Assembly: GCA_945643635.1 (NCBI GenBank)
Contig: CALZFC010000020.1
Coordinates: 491,001 to 555,000 of the forward strand
Source: Allodiplogaster sudhausi
Taxonomy: Eukaryota > Nematoda > Chromadorea > Rhabditida > Diplogasteridae
Direction of reading: 5' to 3'
Length of the DNA: 64,000 nucleotides
The notes below the pieces were generated by a model. That model saw only the letters and a list, made by a program, of their open reading frames with translations. It was not told the DNA's origin and did no database searches. Of this stretch, positions 22,475 to 33,838 are shown piece after piece. Position numbers and translations under genes: made by a program. Position 1 is the stretch's first letter, and the number at the start of each line of letters is the position of its first letter.

Positions 22475-22620
22475 TGATCTGGAGAGAGAGGAAAAGAAAG
22501 AAAGTAGAGAAAGAAGAAGATAAAGAACAGAGAGAGAGAAGAAGAGAAAGAACAGATATAGAGAGAGAGAGGGAGAAGAAAGAAAGAATAGAAGGTAGAA
22601 GAAAAGAGAGAGAAAAATTA
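22475..22620 (+). repeat. purine-rich low-complexity tract
   Basis: GAGA and AAGA repeats, the arm B counterpart of the CT tract at 13,760-13,900. Confidence 0.8.
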
Positions 22621-22735
22621 GAGAACAATGGCTTTCCTTGCTTTCCGGGGGACCAAACGGGGCCTTTTTTCTTCGCGCAACTGTGCGAATTATAATACAG
22701 TCGGCAGCTTCTAGTCCGGGTATTACTTAAAGATG

Positions 22736-23533
22736 GCCTTTCACGCACAGTATGTACTAAATCCACTAAAACGAAAAAAAAGTAAGCTGCTAAGAATTTT
22801 CGATTTAGAGATACTTTTTCAAAGAATTTTCTAAAATCTTCAAGGACCAACTAACTTGTTCAAAAGGCCAAGTTGAAAAAAAAATTGACGAAAACTCAAC
22901 TTCTTAGAGGAATATCCGGAAAGTGAAAAATTGACTGGAAAAGAATACGAAGTTCAAATGAGAGTGCATCCAGACTTTTACGTTAATTAATTATGAAACA
23001 ATTTTGCGGAAATTAAAGAATTACAGATTATTAAATTACCCCTCCTTCGATTATCTTCTTATTCATATCTCTCAAATTTCTTTGCAGTCAGATCACTACG
23101 CAACATTTAGCCAAGAAAACTTTAAAAATACTTTATTTATATTTATTCATTAACATGAGTGCTGCTCCCAAAATTAGCATTTCAGTCTAAATGTAATGAA
23201 AAGAAATGCCTTAAGATAGCAGTTATAAAAGTTGCAAAACAAGCTAAATTTTTGATTACATAATTTTTTAAATCATACAATTTGGTTCTTCTTCTCCCTT
23301 GGAATCCTCGTGGCCATGGAGGTCCAATCAGTGAAATATTTGTCACTTAACTTGCTCACAGTATCAAATTGAACTGGTAGTAATCAGAAAATTCATGTGC
23401 TTGTAAATTCTCAGAATCTAACCGTGCCAATGAAATCCAGGGGAAATTAACAGTTATTCATTGCCAGTTAGTAGGGAACGAAAATTTTTGTAGAATTCTC
23501 AATAAAACTCCGATTCTTTCTTTGTTTTCGCAT
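22736..23533. other. segment present only in arm B, no gene seen
   Basis: This AT-rich DNA interrupts homology between the arms. Flanking sequence matches arm A at about 13,645. No terminal repeats or exons were recognised, so insertion in B and deletion in A are both possible. Confidence 0.5.
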
Positions 23534-23902
23534 TGCGATTCTGAAACACATTTGACGCATTTTTATGGGCAGGGAATTGTGGAATAGCTTAGACTATGCA
23601 CATCGGTCGTGCAATGGAGGTGACAGACGTCGACTCGTATGGTGCAGAAGAACTTGACGCCTTACTTGGCCTTTGTGGTGCGAGTGACAATGGGCCGGCG
23701 CTGCCTCGCTGTAGAACGCAAAGGATCTGCCGAGAGTGAATGTTATTTATTTATCTTCTATCTTCTAAGATTTAGAAAAACTCTAAAGAGTGCAGCGGTT
23801 ACCGAATATTGTGGAACGGCTTTTGATAATGTATTTAAATTATCTTTCTTTTCAGATTAGAAAATTAGCAAACTCTTTGTGGAGGTCGTCATGGAGTCAG
23901 CT

Positions 23903-24656
23903 TTAGCCCTCGCTAGAGCTCGAGGAGCTTCTTGAGGTACGCTTACGGCAAGAGAGCTCCGAGAGTTCGTTGCTCGGAGTAGAGACAGAAGTGTGACTGT
24001 CGAAGGAAGTATCCTCGCCAGGAGAATCGATTTGTTCGTCAGCTGCCTTCGGCTTCGAAGCAGCAAGGGCAGAGTAGAAGGCGTCCATCACACGCTGAAA
24101 CTGGATGAGTCTATCGGGCCCACCGGGCACTCGACATCCTTCCCGTAGACATCTTTCGCTTTTCTGAGTTCCTGTAAGAGAATACAGAGTAAGAGAACAG
24201 AGAGGAGAAAGATAGCAGAGAGAGAGAAGGAATAAGGGCCCCACGACGTTCAAGGAGATCTTGGCAAGCCGAAGGGCTTCGTAGGCCTCAGACACAAAGA
24301 GACCCCTCTGGAAAGCATCCAACATGAGGAGGTCTGCCGCAGCATCTCGACCGAGCTTGTGGCCTGTGAGGAAATCCTGCAGCTGCTTGCAGTATTCTTC
24401 CTGCAAAAGCGCTGTGCTTATTTTTTTTTTTGGTTTTACGAATATTTTAATTTATAACAAGAAAACTCACCATCCTTTTCCTTGCCTCAATGAAAAATCC
24501 TCTCGTCGATCTCTCTGCACTCGTGAGCTGGATGACCTGGTAACCGGGCGGGAGAGGAGGAGGGACGGTGACCAGCACGAATCTCATGCCTTTGCGAGCC
24601 TTCGGCCACATATTCTCATATGAGAAGTCGACGGACAGCGCTGGCTGTTTGACCAT
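23903..24656 (-). CDS. unknown protein P1, arm B copy
   Basis: Exons 24656-24471, 24400-24248 and 24171-24088 correspond one to one with the arm A gene and again give 140 aa, with P to S in the first exon (QPALSVDF). A second protein-like frame overlaps the end of exon 3 and runs on to 23903. It reads PDRLIQFQRVMDAFYSALAA, then an acidic/Ser-rich tail (STPSNELSELS) and a run of six serines. The ELRKAKDVYGKD frame and the VMDAFYSALAA frame differ by one base, so either the ancestral protein was longer and a frameshift occurred, or splicing differs from my model. Arm A has lost the downstream frame entirely. Confidence 0.5.
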
Positions 24657-24736
24657 GATCCTCAAACAAAATAAATCTAGGGAATAGTTCACTCGCTCTA
24701 TTGCTCTCTCTCTCTCTCGGTGTCTCTCTTTCTCTC

Positions 24737-24838
24737 TATCTCTCTTATTCCCTTGCACTGAAACAACCTGTCAAGAGCTGCCTGCAGTATCTCTCTTATT
24801 CCCTTGCACTGAAACAACCTGTCAAGAGCTGCCTGCAG
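24737..24838. repeat. 51-bp tandem duplication in arm B
   Basis: The unit beginning TATCTCTCTTATTCCC and ending CCTGCAG is present twice in direct contact (24737-24787 and 24788-24838). Arm A has a single copy near 12,760-12,810. The duplication therefore postdates palindrome formation. Confidence 0.9.
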
Positions 24839-25300
24839 CTCTATCCACGACATTTCACGGTTCTCTGGAAGAACTTATTTTCCACTTCCACTTTTATACC
24901 CAGTATGCACTTTCCATGCACTTTTTTAAACGACTATCCCACATATTTTCACGATTTTGATTAGTAATAAGATCCTCCAATTTTAGTTTTAAAACTATTG
25001 ACCTCAAACTTAATTTTGCCCATTTATTTTCGCAGGGATGCTTTATCCTTCACATTCGATTTTTTAACACGATTTCTTCAAGTGCAAATGTATGTACTTA
25101 CGGAAACAGTTGTATGATAAGCAGCTTTGTTGAATGTTAGAAATAAAACTAATATAATGAAATTCCGAAGGGAAACCGCAGACAACGAAATTCAAAAGGA
25201 AAGGGAAGGTGAGGAGAGGGGAAGAGTGAGACAGAACTAGGAAAGAAATGATTGCGAAGGGTAAGGGACGAGAGCGAAAGCGGCTCTATCCTAGTGTTGG

Positions 25301-27919
25301 CGTCCCGCCGAATTATGAGCGCCTCATGGTAAAATTAGGCGTCCCATGAGATTAAAAGCATTCGACGGATTTATTGGCGTCCCCTTGAATTTACAGTATT
25401 CCCAAAAAAATCTTTAAAAGGCTTTAGAGGTTTTTTTGGATGGAGATGCACTTTTTTGACATTGATTATAGATACGGAAAGAATCGTCGGGAGAAAATGG
25501 AGAGTTTCTGGGGCAGGGCTGCTTCTTTTGACGCAAAGGGCAACATTACTTCATCAATTCCGCAAGGACAACCAAGACGGGTAATGCAGGGGACGACGAG
25601 CCTGCGTCAACTTCATTCAGAAACCTCTGATACGACGAACATCTTTTTATCCTCTTCACAACTGAATGGTATGCGTCCGGTTTTTAAAGCTATAATGGGG
25701 AGGCGTTCCAGCTGTATACTCTGAAAGTAGCTCATAGATTTGCCAAAACCCAGTCAGAGAATGCATGACGCGTTCAACCGTGGAAAGTCTTTTTTGACGG
25801 CTTTTGTAAATACATGAAATAGCCCCGGGATAAGCTAAAAACCGTTCCAGGGTATAGTTGGCTTTGTCAGTTTCACGTTGTCGGACGCCTATAAATTTAT
25901 TAGATGCCTATAAATATTTAGGATTCCTATATTGTGATGCCTTTAAATACTAAGATCAGTTGGGACGCTAACATAAGAATAGAGTCGAGAAAGCTAAATA
26001 AACAGGGAAAAGAGAAAGTAAGAGGGAGCAGACGAGGAGGAAGTGAGAGGGAGGAGAGGGATAAAGGGAAAGTAACCACAAAGGAGCGAAGGATCAAATA
26101 CGAGTATCAAAGAATAGACGATTATGCCATCCGAACAGTAGCTAGAAGAATACGAAAGTAACTGTTAATGGACAAATCAGCCTCTTTTATACTGCACGGG
26201 ATGCACTTTCAAAGCTTAACAAATTTTGCATATTGAATTTGCAACACAGAAAGTTCGATGTCTCGTGACTTTGTAAACAAAATTGGGGTCAAATCTCATC
26301 AGTTAAACAATGTACCCTTTTATTTTGCTATTTTGCTCGGCGACCTTTCTGCTGCAAATTTTGCTTTTGCTTGAGCAGAATTGCAAGATAAAACGGTCAT
26401 TATGTGGTTGAAGAGATGTAGGAAGAGAGAAAATGGCAGAGAGCGAGAGAGAAAAAAGTGAGAGAGAGAGAGACTATTAAAAAGGGAGCGATTAACAGCG
26501 AGTGAGAGGGAGAGAAAGGAAAGTAGACAGATAAGAAAAGTAGAGAGCATCCGCGGAATCAGTTGTGCCTTGGCGTCCCTGCCACTTCCTTGGCAGCTTC
26601 AACCGCGAATTTTACTTCGCTTCATTAAATATGTCTATATATGAATTGAATGATGTTTGTTTTTTTTTAAATAGCCATTCTGTGGATAAAGTAGATGATC
26701 TCGTTGCCTTCTTCTTTGTCGATTTCGCTCTTCGTTTGTGATAATAATCTTCTGTAATAATTATTTTATGAGTAATTTATTTTGATATATTAAAAAGAAA
26801 GAGCTAAATTTTAGGTAGTAAACAATTGTTAAAGGAATCAAGTTCATAGTAATTCTGCAGCATTTTTTTTTCCATTTTGAACTCACCCTCGAATATTTGG
26901 CTCTTCGTCTAATTAGGGTCTGTGAAAGGAGTTATCCGGGGAATAATTAACCTATGTTTTGTTCTATATGGATAAGTTCATCTTGGCGCAAAACATACAT
27001 ACAGAAAGTTTGAGCGATTTTCTTTCATTACACTCTGAGCAATAGTAACGTGAAAACTGGCGGGTAGAGAATTGGTTACGGTAGGTCAGAGCCGCCCTCC
27101 TTTTTCACATGCTCTCTCGACCGAGCGACAGGCAACTTTTTGAGCGCGCGCATTCAAACTGGTTCTCTAGCGTTACTGTAGAATTATTCGTCGGATACTT
27201 CCTTTAATACGGCCAAGCAGAACGAATGATTCGCACTCTGCAGGAAGCGGTGGCGCCGGGTGTCAAAGACAATCAGACTAACTAGGGTCTGATTAAAAAC
27301 AGCTGATGCAGTGTTCACTTTCAATTCCCTGTCGAACGAGGCAACCTTCTTCGTCCTCTATTTGAGAGCTAAGGCTACACGAAGCAACTTCAAACACTAA
27401 CGATCAAGGAGGCGAAGACAGTCGGAAGATACGCTGATCGGAACACTGTTGGCGTGCATGAAAAAGAAGACGGCAGATCACACACGTATGTGAATAGTAC
27501 ATCATTATCGTCTATCTCTCTCCTCTCTATCTTCTTTTTCTCTCACACCTTGTCATAAATAAATCGGTAGCGAGAACAAACGATAGTAATCCACAGATAC
27601 GATGTTTTTTCTCTCTATTTTCTTATACTTAATGTTCCTTATGCACATATGTTCATACATGTGTAGGTTATTCTTTTTTTCTTGATATTGCCTCCCTCCT
27701 TATATGCTCTGATTAGTGGTTCATGCTCGTTTGGAAGTGTAGTTACCATCCTGAACGGAAAAGTGAATACATTAGTATTTATCCTCTCCTTAAAAAAATG
27801 GTTAATAATAATGCGACAAGTGCAACTATTTCTATTTCCGGTTCGGATTCGTATGACAAATGATTGATGTTGCTAACTCAAAAATAAATAAAGCAAAAAA
27901 AAATTCTACTTTACATCTA
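25301..27919. other. spacer between palindrome and receptor cluster, no gene recognised
   Basis: Purine-rich stretches at about 25,980-26,160 and 26,410-26,540 create spurious open frames. A small inverted-repeat element may lie at about 26,929-27,213, and is listed separately. I see no exon with convincing composition. Confidence 0.55.
26929..27213. mobile_element. possible short inverted-repeat element
   Basis: Left AGGAGTTATCCGGGGAATAA and right TTATTCGTCGGATACTTCCT are inverted near-matches. The right end recurs at 45,940-45,978, where it is also followed by TTAA. No clear target duplication flanks the left end. Confidence 0.4.
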
Positions 27920-28351
27920 TCAGCCTCTACGTTCGCCATCTCGTGAGCGGTCGCACAGCTTCGCCTTGCTGCGGCAACAGAAAACTGACGAAAGCGCCTT
28001 GAGATATTCAGTGCTCAATGTTATGATAATGACGAAATTGATAGCATTGCTTTGGTGTGCTCTTTTTTTTAAGTATAATTTGCAGAATTATATCATAGTA
28101 CGTGCGTCAAAAATCAATCGGCACTTGTATGTCATTCAAGCCTGCAAAAAAGAACACAGACTGGTTGCGAATGAATATCGTTGCAATGAAGAAATGTGTG
28201 TTCTAGATTAACATGCACTAAATTACAGCGTGTTCCTGTGCTTAAGGTATAAAAATAATAGAAATGATATCTTAATGAACACTGCGCGTTAGCCGGGCAA
28301 GTTGTTCTGAAGGTCACCAAAAAAGTACAATACCTCACACGAGTCAGAAGA

Positions 28352-28720
28352 TAAGGCCCGAGATATTCTAAGCAGTTCGAGCCGTTCGAGCAGAGTTAAA
28401 TTTAAAATTGGAGAAAAACACTCAAGGCAGCACACTCTCTTGTATCGGTTGAACTCAACAAGTTCTCAAGATATTAAATAGTTGCTTAAATATCCTGAAA
28501 AATTGAGGGGCTCATAACGGCGTGAGCGGCTCCAGCCCCTAACAAAGAGCGCGCAGTTAAAAGTTGATTTCTGGAGCAATTGCTAGCTCAGTACCTTGTA
28601 GTATCTTCAGCACTTTTTGACTTCTCCCTATATGAGATAAACTATTTTCTCCGGTTTTTTCTCGAACGGCTCGAGCCGCTAATAGCCGCTGGAGCCGGCT
28701 CGTGGACGGTTGTGAGAAGT
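28352..28720. mobile_element. GC-rich insertion in intron 6 of receptor copy 1
   Basis: Other receptor copies lack this segment. Its right end, CCGGCTCGTGGACGG (about 28,695-28,709), and its CTCGAGCCG repeats resemble the terminal repeats of the foldback element at 46,053-49,111. GTCAGAAG flanks both sides. I cannot fix the exact limits. Confidence 0.45.
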
Positions 28721-29441
28721 CAGAAGCAACCTTGTGAGGTAGAGAATGACGACGTTAGTGGTGACGGAAGTGTTGACGAATAAACCTGCGACGAGGCAAA
28801 CTTCGATAGGAAGGCCATTTCTTGCATCGATGGAGAAATGATCGAAGAAGACGATAGCGGAGGTCGTCGCCGAACCACCGACCACCACGACAGTGATTAT
28901 CAGCAGGGATCGGAAGAGACGTCGGTGTAATTGAGTTTTAACTGAAGGTTGTGCCGGTATGGGTGGGGTAATTCGCCAAAAATTGCAAACAAGAAAGGCG
29001 TCATGCTCTATACCTCAGATGCTGACTTTGCTGTCTGGCACCCTAACACCATGCTCGTGGTCAGCATGCTGCAAATTTTTTTTGAGTTTCAAGATTTTTC
29101 CATAATCTTGTATGAAATGATCCAATAATACAAGGCATGAATGAAGAGGGAGGAAGAAGGGGCTCAGATGTCACATTTTATGTACGCGGCTAATTGTGAC
29201 ATGGGGTGGAACACTATTGTACCGGCGTAAAATCGGTACATTATTGTGACATCAAATTGTGACATCCCGTGTCACATCGTTTTCTGTGTGTATAAGGCTT
29301 CACTCCGAACCCTTCTTTTTCATGGTTCTCTTCAAAGAGCGTGCGCCATTCTTTGTCTTTCAAGTTGGTGAGTTTTGATTTCTTTAGTAGAAGTTGATTG
29401 CGAATTCCCCAGATGTATGTAAAATAGCTATTCTGCTATTT

Positions 29442-29525
29442 ACAAAAGTCAATAACAAGTTTTTTCATCTGAATATAAAGGTCACAAAAGTCAATAACAA
29501 GTCTTTTCATCTGAATATAAAGGTC
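29442..29525. repeat. 42-bp tandem duplication
   Basis: The unit beginning ACAAAAGTCAATAACAAG occurs twice in direct contact, in intron 5 of receptor copy 1. Copy 2 has a single version. Confidence 0.9.
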
Positions 29526-29674
29526 AGAGCATGTGATTGATTTGGAGAGGAGTTTCATAACAGAAAAAATTTGAACTTAAATTTTATATCTAAAAAGCAT
29601 ACATGTGAACAATACTACCAGTTACGTTCACGGAAAACCGTCTGCTCGCATCAGAACTTTATTTTCGACACATA

Positions 29675-29832
29675 CCGTATTTTCTCTATTAGTGCCCCTC
29701 CCTGTATTTGAACCCCCCCCCCCCCACCTCTAATAGATCGCCCCTTAAGAAGGCCATCGAAAAATAGTACCCCTCCCTCAAATAGAACCCCCCCCTCTCG
29801 CACCCCCGGGGGCACTTATAGAGAAAATACGG
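29675..29832. mobile_element. 158-bp TA-flanked MITE
   Basis: Ends CCGTATTTTCTCTA and TAGAGAAAATACGG are perfect inverted repeats, flanked by TA on both sides. The interior is C-rich with a run of over ten C. Receptor copy 2 has the uninterrupted site near 35,660. The TA target and end structure fit a Tc1/mariner-type non-autonomous element. Confidence 0.8.
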
Positions 29833-31067
29833 TAAGTGCATTTTCCTAAGGAAAAGACAAAACTCAGTTAATGAAAATTTGGTTAAAGGTAAGAAGGAAA
29901 AAAGAAGAACACTAAATTTTTAAAATCAAAATTCACGACGGATCCAACCATGCCACCGTAGCATTCGCCAGATGACAATATAAATGATGAGAGCCATCGC
30001 ATTCAAGGTAATTGTTCCGCTGAACGAGAACATCGCCGCTCCGTGAAACAATGATGGTATGGGGCACGGAAATTAGCTTAAATATATTCATCTTATTTAT
30101 GTTAATGTTAGTTAAATTTTATTTTCCTAAATAATTTATGAAACAAAACAGCAATTCTTAAAGTAATCATCTCAGCATTGTTCGGAATCATCGCCCCGAA
30201 TGCAAATGTAAACCTTTTTCAACGAAACTATGGTGAATAGCCAGATAACAGAATACCAAAAATAAAAGATTCATTATGCAATTGACGTAGGCTAAACATG
30301 TACATATATTTTTTAAAAAACATTTTCAAGCACAAACTCCCGGCCAATAAAGGAGAGGACGAGTGATGTTTGGCAGCAAATGTAAGCTGAGACGAAGAAG
30401 AGATACCCGGAGAGATAGAGCGCCTGGTTCTTGTTCTCATAACTAAACTTCGGGCGTTTTTCCAATCAAACTTATCTTTATCGCATATGTTATGTTTTAA
30501 AACAAAATCGCAACTTACTAGTTGATAGCCGCACAAGCGAGAAGACGGTCAACCGCAATGGAGAAGATCAGAGCCGTCCCAGCCCATACACCAATCATAG
30601 GTATTGCCTAAAAACCACATTCAGTCTTGGTCAAGGTTGCGTTGAATTGTCGACCATATTCAATCTAAGCGTTCAGAACTGAACATTTTATCTTCGAGCC
30701 TGTTTGATATTTGCCTCCGAATGTGGATCTCAATCTCTCTCCAGACCTCAATTGCGACGCAGGTCATTGGCGGCGTAATGACCGGACCAAAGATTGGGCC
30801 GGCGATCATCGGCAAATGGCCGCAGACGTGGAAGGCGTCCATCAGAGAGCAGAGCGCTATGAGAATGTTGCACGAGCCCCGAAGCTCTCTTAAATTGTTA
30901 ATTTAAACAAAAGTTTTTTTAAACATGGTTATGTTTGTTAATAAAAAAAAAGACCAGCAAAAATCCACCAACTTGTAGCGGATCGTTGCTCCGACGACGC
31001 ATACGTTGCCAAAAACGACAAAGAAGAGATAAAAGAGCGTTAGGATGTCTGCGAATGTCGCCTTCAT

Positions 31068-33838
31068 ACTGGAATCTGTATAATGGAATGCCACTCCCCA
31101 GTTCAAGACTTCTGTATGTACACAGGCTATACTGAATGTGAGGTTAATTACTTTTGTGACTGGAATATCACGCTGCCGAAAAATCATGGGCGCACTTAAA
31201 ACTTATCTTTATGTTCAGCTTATTTATACATATTGTTTTGCATTGGAAAACACGGGGGATGGGAGTTTAGTCAACAGTGGGAGCCAAATTCCGTGAGGGA
31301 AGTTCCGGTCCGAGCAAGTAGTACTAAGAATTCACTATTTTTGTCTGTTTTGTTCGCGAATTCTTCGTACTACTTATGATTTGTCTACTTTTATTCGATC
31401 TCGGGCCGGAAGCCAAGTAGACGGCATATACATATATTCGTGCAAATAGCCTAAAGAAAGGATCCCTTCCGACCCCCGGAAAGCAGGAAGTATTTTGTTG
31501 ACTCTTGGAAAGTGGCACAATGCAAATTGATGAAAATTACGTCATTTTGGTACTAAGGGTAGAGGCCCCAAAGGTCCGAAAATTGAGGACCTCACTAGAT
31601 ACTGAGCAACTATTATATATGTATAACGAGCTCTCCAGAAGGCTCTGATCTAATTTGAGTCCAGGTACTATGCATGATATATTTGGATGGGACACGAGGG
31701 GTCTTTATCTCGGTCTTAAGGGACGTACAGACCCTGTCGATAGATAGGTCATTGAACTCATTTTGGTACTAATATAAGGGTAGAGGCCCCAAAAGGTCCG
31801 AAAATTGATTACCTCACTTTGGCACTGAGCAACTTTTATAAACATATGTATAACGAGCTCACCAGAAGGCTCTGATCTATTTTAAGTCCATGTACTTGAC
31901 ATAATATATGTACATAGTTGGGGCACGACGAAAATGTGATATTTCAAGGGGTCTGTATCTCGGTCCCAAGGGTCGTACAGACCCAGTCGATAGCTCATTC
32001 AACTCAGCTCGAGGTGGCATGCTAGAACGCCTCGGAACCACGCAGCAAAAAGTTGCTGTATCGTGGGGATGACATAAACTCATTGTCAGTACAAACTGCC
32101 CACACCGAACGCCAAATTACGTCAGCTGCTTACTAACAACCAACACGCACTGATGCAAGATATATAAAAGTAACAGTGGACATTTCTAGCTACGCAGTTC
32201 AACTAGTTTTCTACAAAAAAAAAGGAGAAAAAGGTAAACTTTACAGGAATCTTCTTTGCCTTATTGTGCTTTGACAGAATAACCCTTCAGGAAGTTGGAA
32301 TTTTACTAGTTACATATAAAAGAATTCATATAATAGCAGTAAGGATGTCTATTCGGTCGCAGACGGAAAAAGAATAGGGGGATATTCACACGGTTCACAT
32401 AAATACTTCCTCAATGGGAGATCTGCACGTTTCTTTGTTTTCCAACCATCAACCGAGTAGAGTAAAGGGTGTGGGCGGAAACGTAGTCTGGTGTCAGCCG
32501 TGGTGGGATTTAATGCAACCAAAAAAACAAACGACTTCTACCAATGCTCTCTCACGCTTGTATTATCTATTTTTATCTCCATTTATTACTAAGGAAAATA
32601 GTCGCAGATGTTGCGGCAGCTTAAACAATTAGTGGACAAAGTTAAGTACGTTTAGTGCATGGCAAGCTAACGCTTATAACCCTTTTGTTATTCTCACCTA
32701 TGTACATACATATTGAATAAATGAATCCGAAGAGCGCTTTGCCGTTCGCAAGAATATTATTTAAAGGAGCGCAATCACCGAAAAATCCTTGTCATTTCCA
32801 ATAATTTTGAGGGCACATTACAATCAGGAAGTTCAAACTTTAGACAGATTGAATTCGCCGCAGGTTTCTTTGTTTTCCAGTGACCAACCGAGTAGAGGAA
32901 GGAGTGTGGGAATGTGGGAATCGTAGACTCAGCCGTGGTGGGAGTTAATGCAACCATAACAAACGAATTATACCACATCTCTCACGCATGTAAAATTTTA
33001 ATCTCAATTTATTATTTATCTAATTTTATAAATATTCTTATTTATTATTTATCTTCACTTTTCGCCCAGACGAGACCAGGGGATAAGGCGGACAAACTCA
33101 GAGAACTCAGGAGCAGGACAGGCTTCTCAGAGGACAGAATGGAAAGTAGAGAGAGAAAATGAAAGGAAGAATTAGAGAAAGAGAGAGTGAGAAAGAGAAA
33201 GGAAGAAAGATAGCACGAAAGTCTCATTGTCAGTTCAAATTTGTTCTAACCATCACTATGCGGCCTTCTCAAGACAAAATGCAGGCCCTTACGCCTCTAA
33301 TGGTCGCGTATATGTGCAGAATTACAATATTACTCGTTGGAAATCTATAGTTCTATATTTTTTAAATCAAAAAATCTCCTCTTCACACTTCCCTGCGGCA
33401 CTCTGGTCCTTTTGGCCTCTGGTGCCAGCACACTCCTCAAGTACTGAAGGGGCATGGCCCACCCCGCTCTCAATACGTAGCGTTCCAGGATGCCAGCCAT
33501 TCTCTTTCCCTTTTTCATTTAGTCTGCACTGAAAGGATGACGTGGTGTTACTTTTATTTGAATACGTTGTCATATCGTTACTTGCTGTATGAATAAGCAA
33601 TGAAAAATAAACAATGGGTTTGCCTTTCAACAAAAACTGCTGCCTTGTCAGTTAGTCCTCTTACGGGCAAACTGCTGTCGGAGCAGCTCAGGCTCGTATG
33701 GAAGTGTCATTGCCATCGTGAACGGAATAGTGAATATTTTAGTTTTTCCGGTTATACATATAACAAATTTACGAATTTACGTTATTGTAAACTAGAGAAT
33801 GAATTAAGCAAACTGAAATTTTCCTCTACATCTACATA
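31068..33838. repeat. intergenic unit upstream of receptor copy 1
   Basis: The block includes sequence also found upstream of copies 2, 3 and 4 (for example CTCGGTCCCAAGG and GTCAGCCGTGGTGGGATTTA). It holds empty sites for the insertions at 40,988 (near 32,507), 43,557 (near 32,643) and 46,053 (near 32,690). The conserved open frame at 31877-32083 recurs at 40382-40573 but shows substitutions and frame-breaking changes elsewhere, so I do not call it a gene. Confidence 0.7.

Larger units (their letters stand above)
17822..25300. repeat. arm B of giant imperfect palindrome
   Basis: This is the inverted counterpart of arm A. It lacks the segment equivalent to 15,860-16,425 but keeps about 22,736-23,533, 23,711-24,086 and 19,205-21,655, which are absent from arm A. 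It also has a private 51-bp tandem duplication at 24737-24838. Shared stretches are close to identical by eye, with a handful of substitutions per few hundred bases. Confidence 0.92.
27920..31067 (-). pseudogene. Srsx-like 7TM receptor, copy 1, stop in exon 5
   Basis: Seven exons are present: 31067-30969, 30884-30747, 30607-30519, 30442-30322, about 30091-29937, 28941-28731 and 28013-27920. Exon 1 (TM1) has a 3-codon deletion, FVVFGNVCVVGATIRYKL. Exon 2 (TM2) has LRGSCNILIALCSLMDAFHV. Exon 3 (TM3) has IAVDRLLACAAINY, a nematode-style DRL motif in place of DRY. Exon 6 covers TM6-TM7, ending TNVVILYLT. In exon 5 the receptor frame has TAA just before FPC, where copies 2, 5 and 6 have TCA, so the frame is closed. 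Introns hold a 158-bp TA-flanked element, a 42-bp tandem repeat, and a GC-rich insertion in intron 6. Confidence 0.8.

Noticed and set aside
31877..32083. Minus-strand open frame repeated at 40382-40573 and, diverged, at 37618-37923
   Set aside because: It repeats only because the whole receptor upstream unit repeats. Substitutions do not respect codon positions and there is no domain or splice context.
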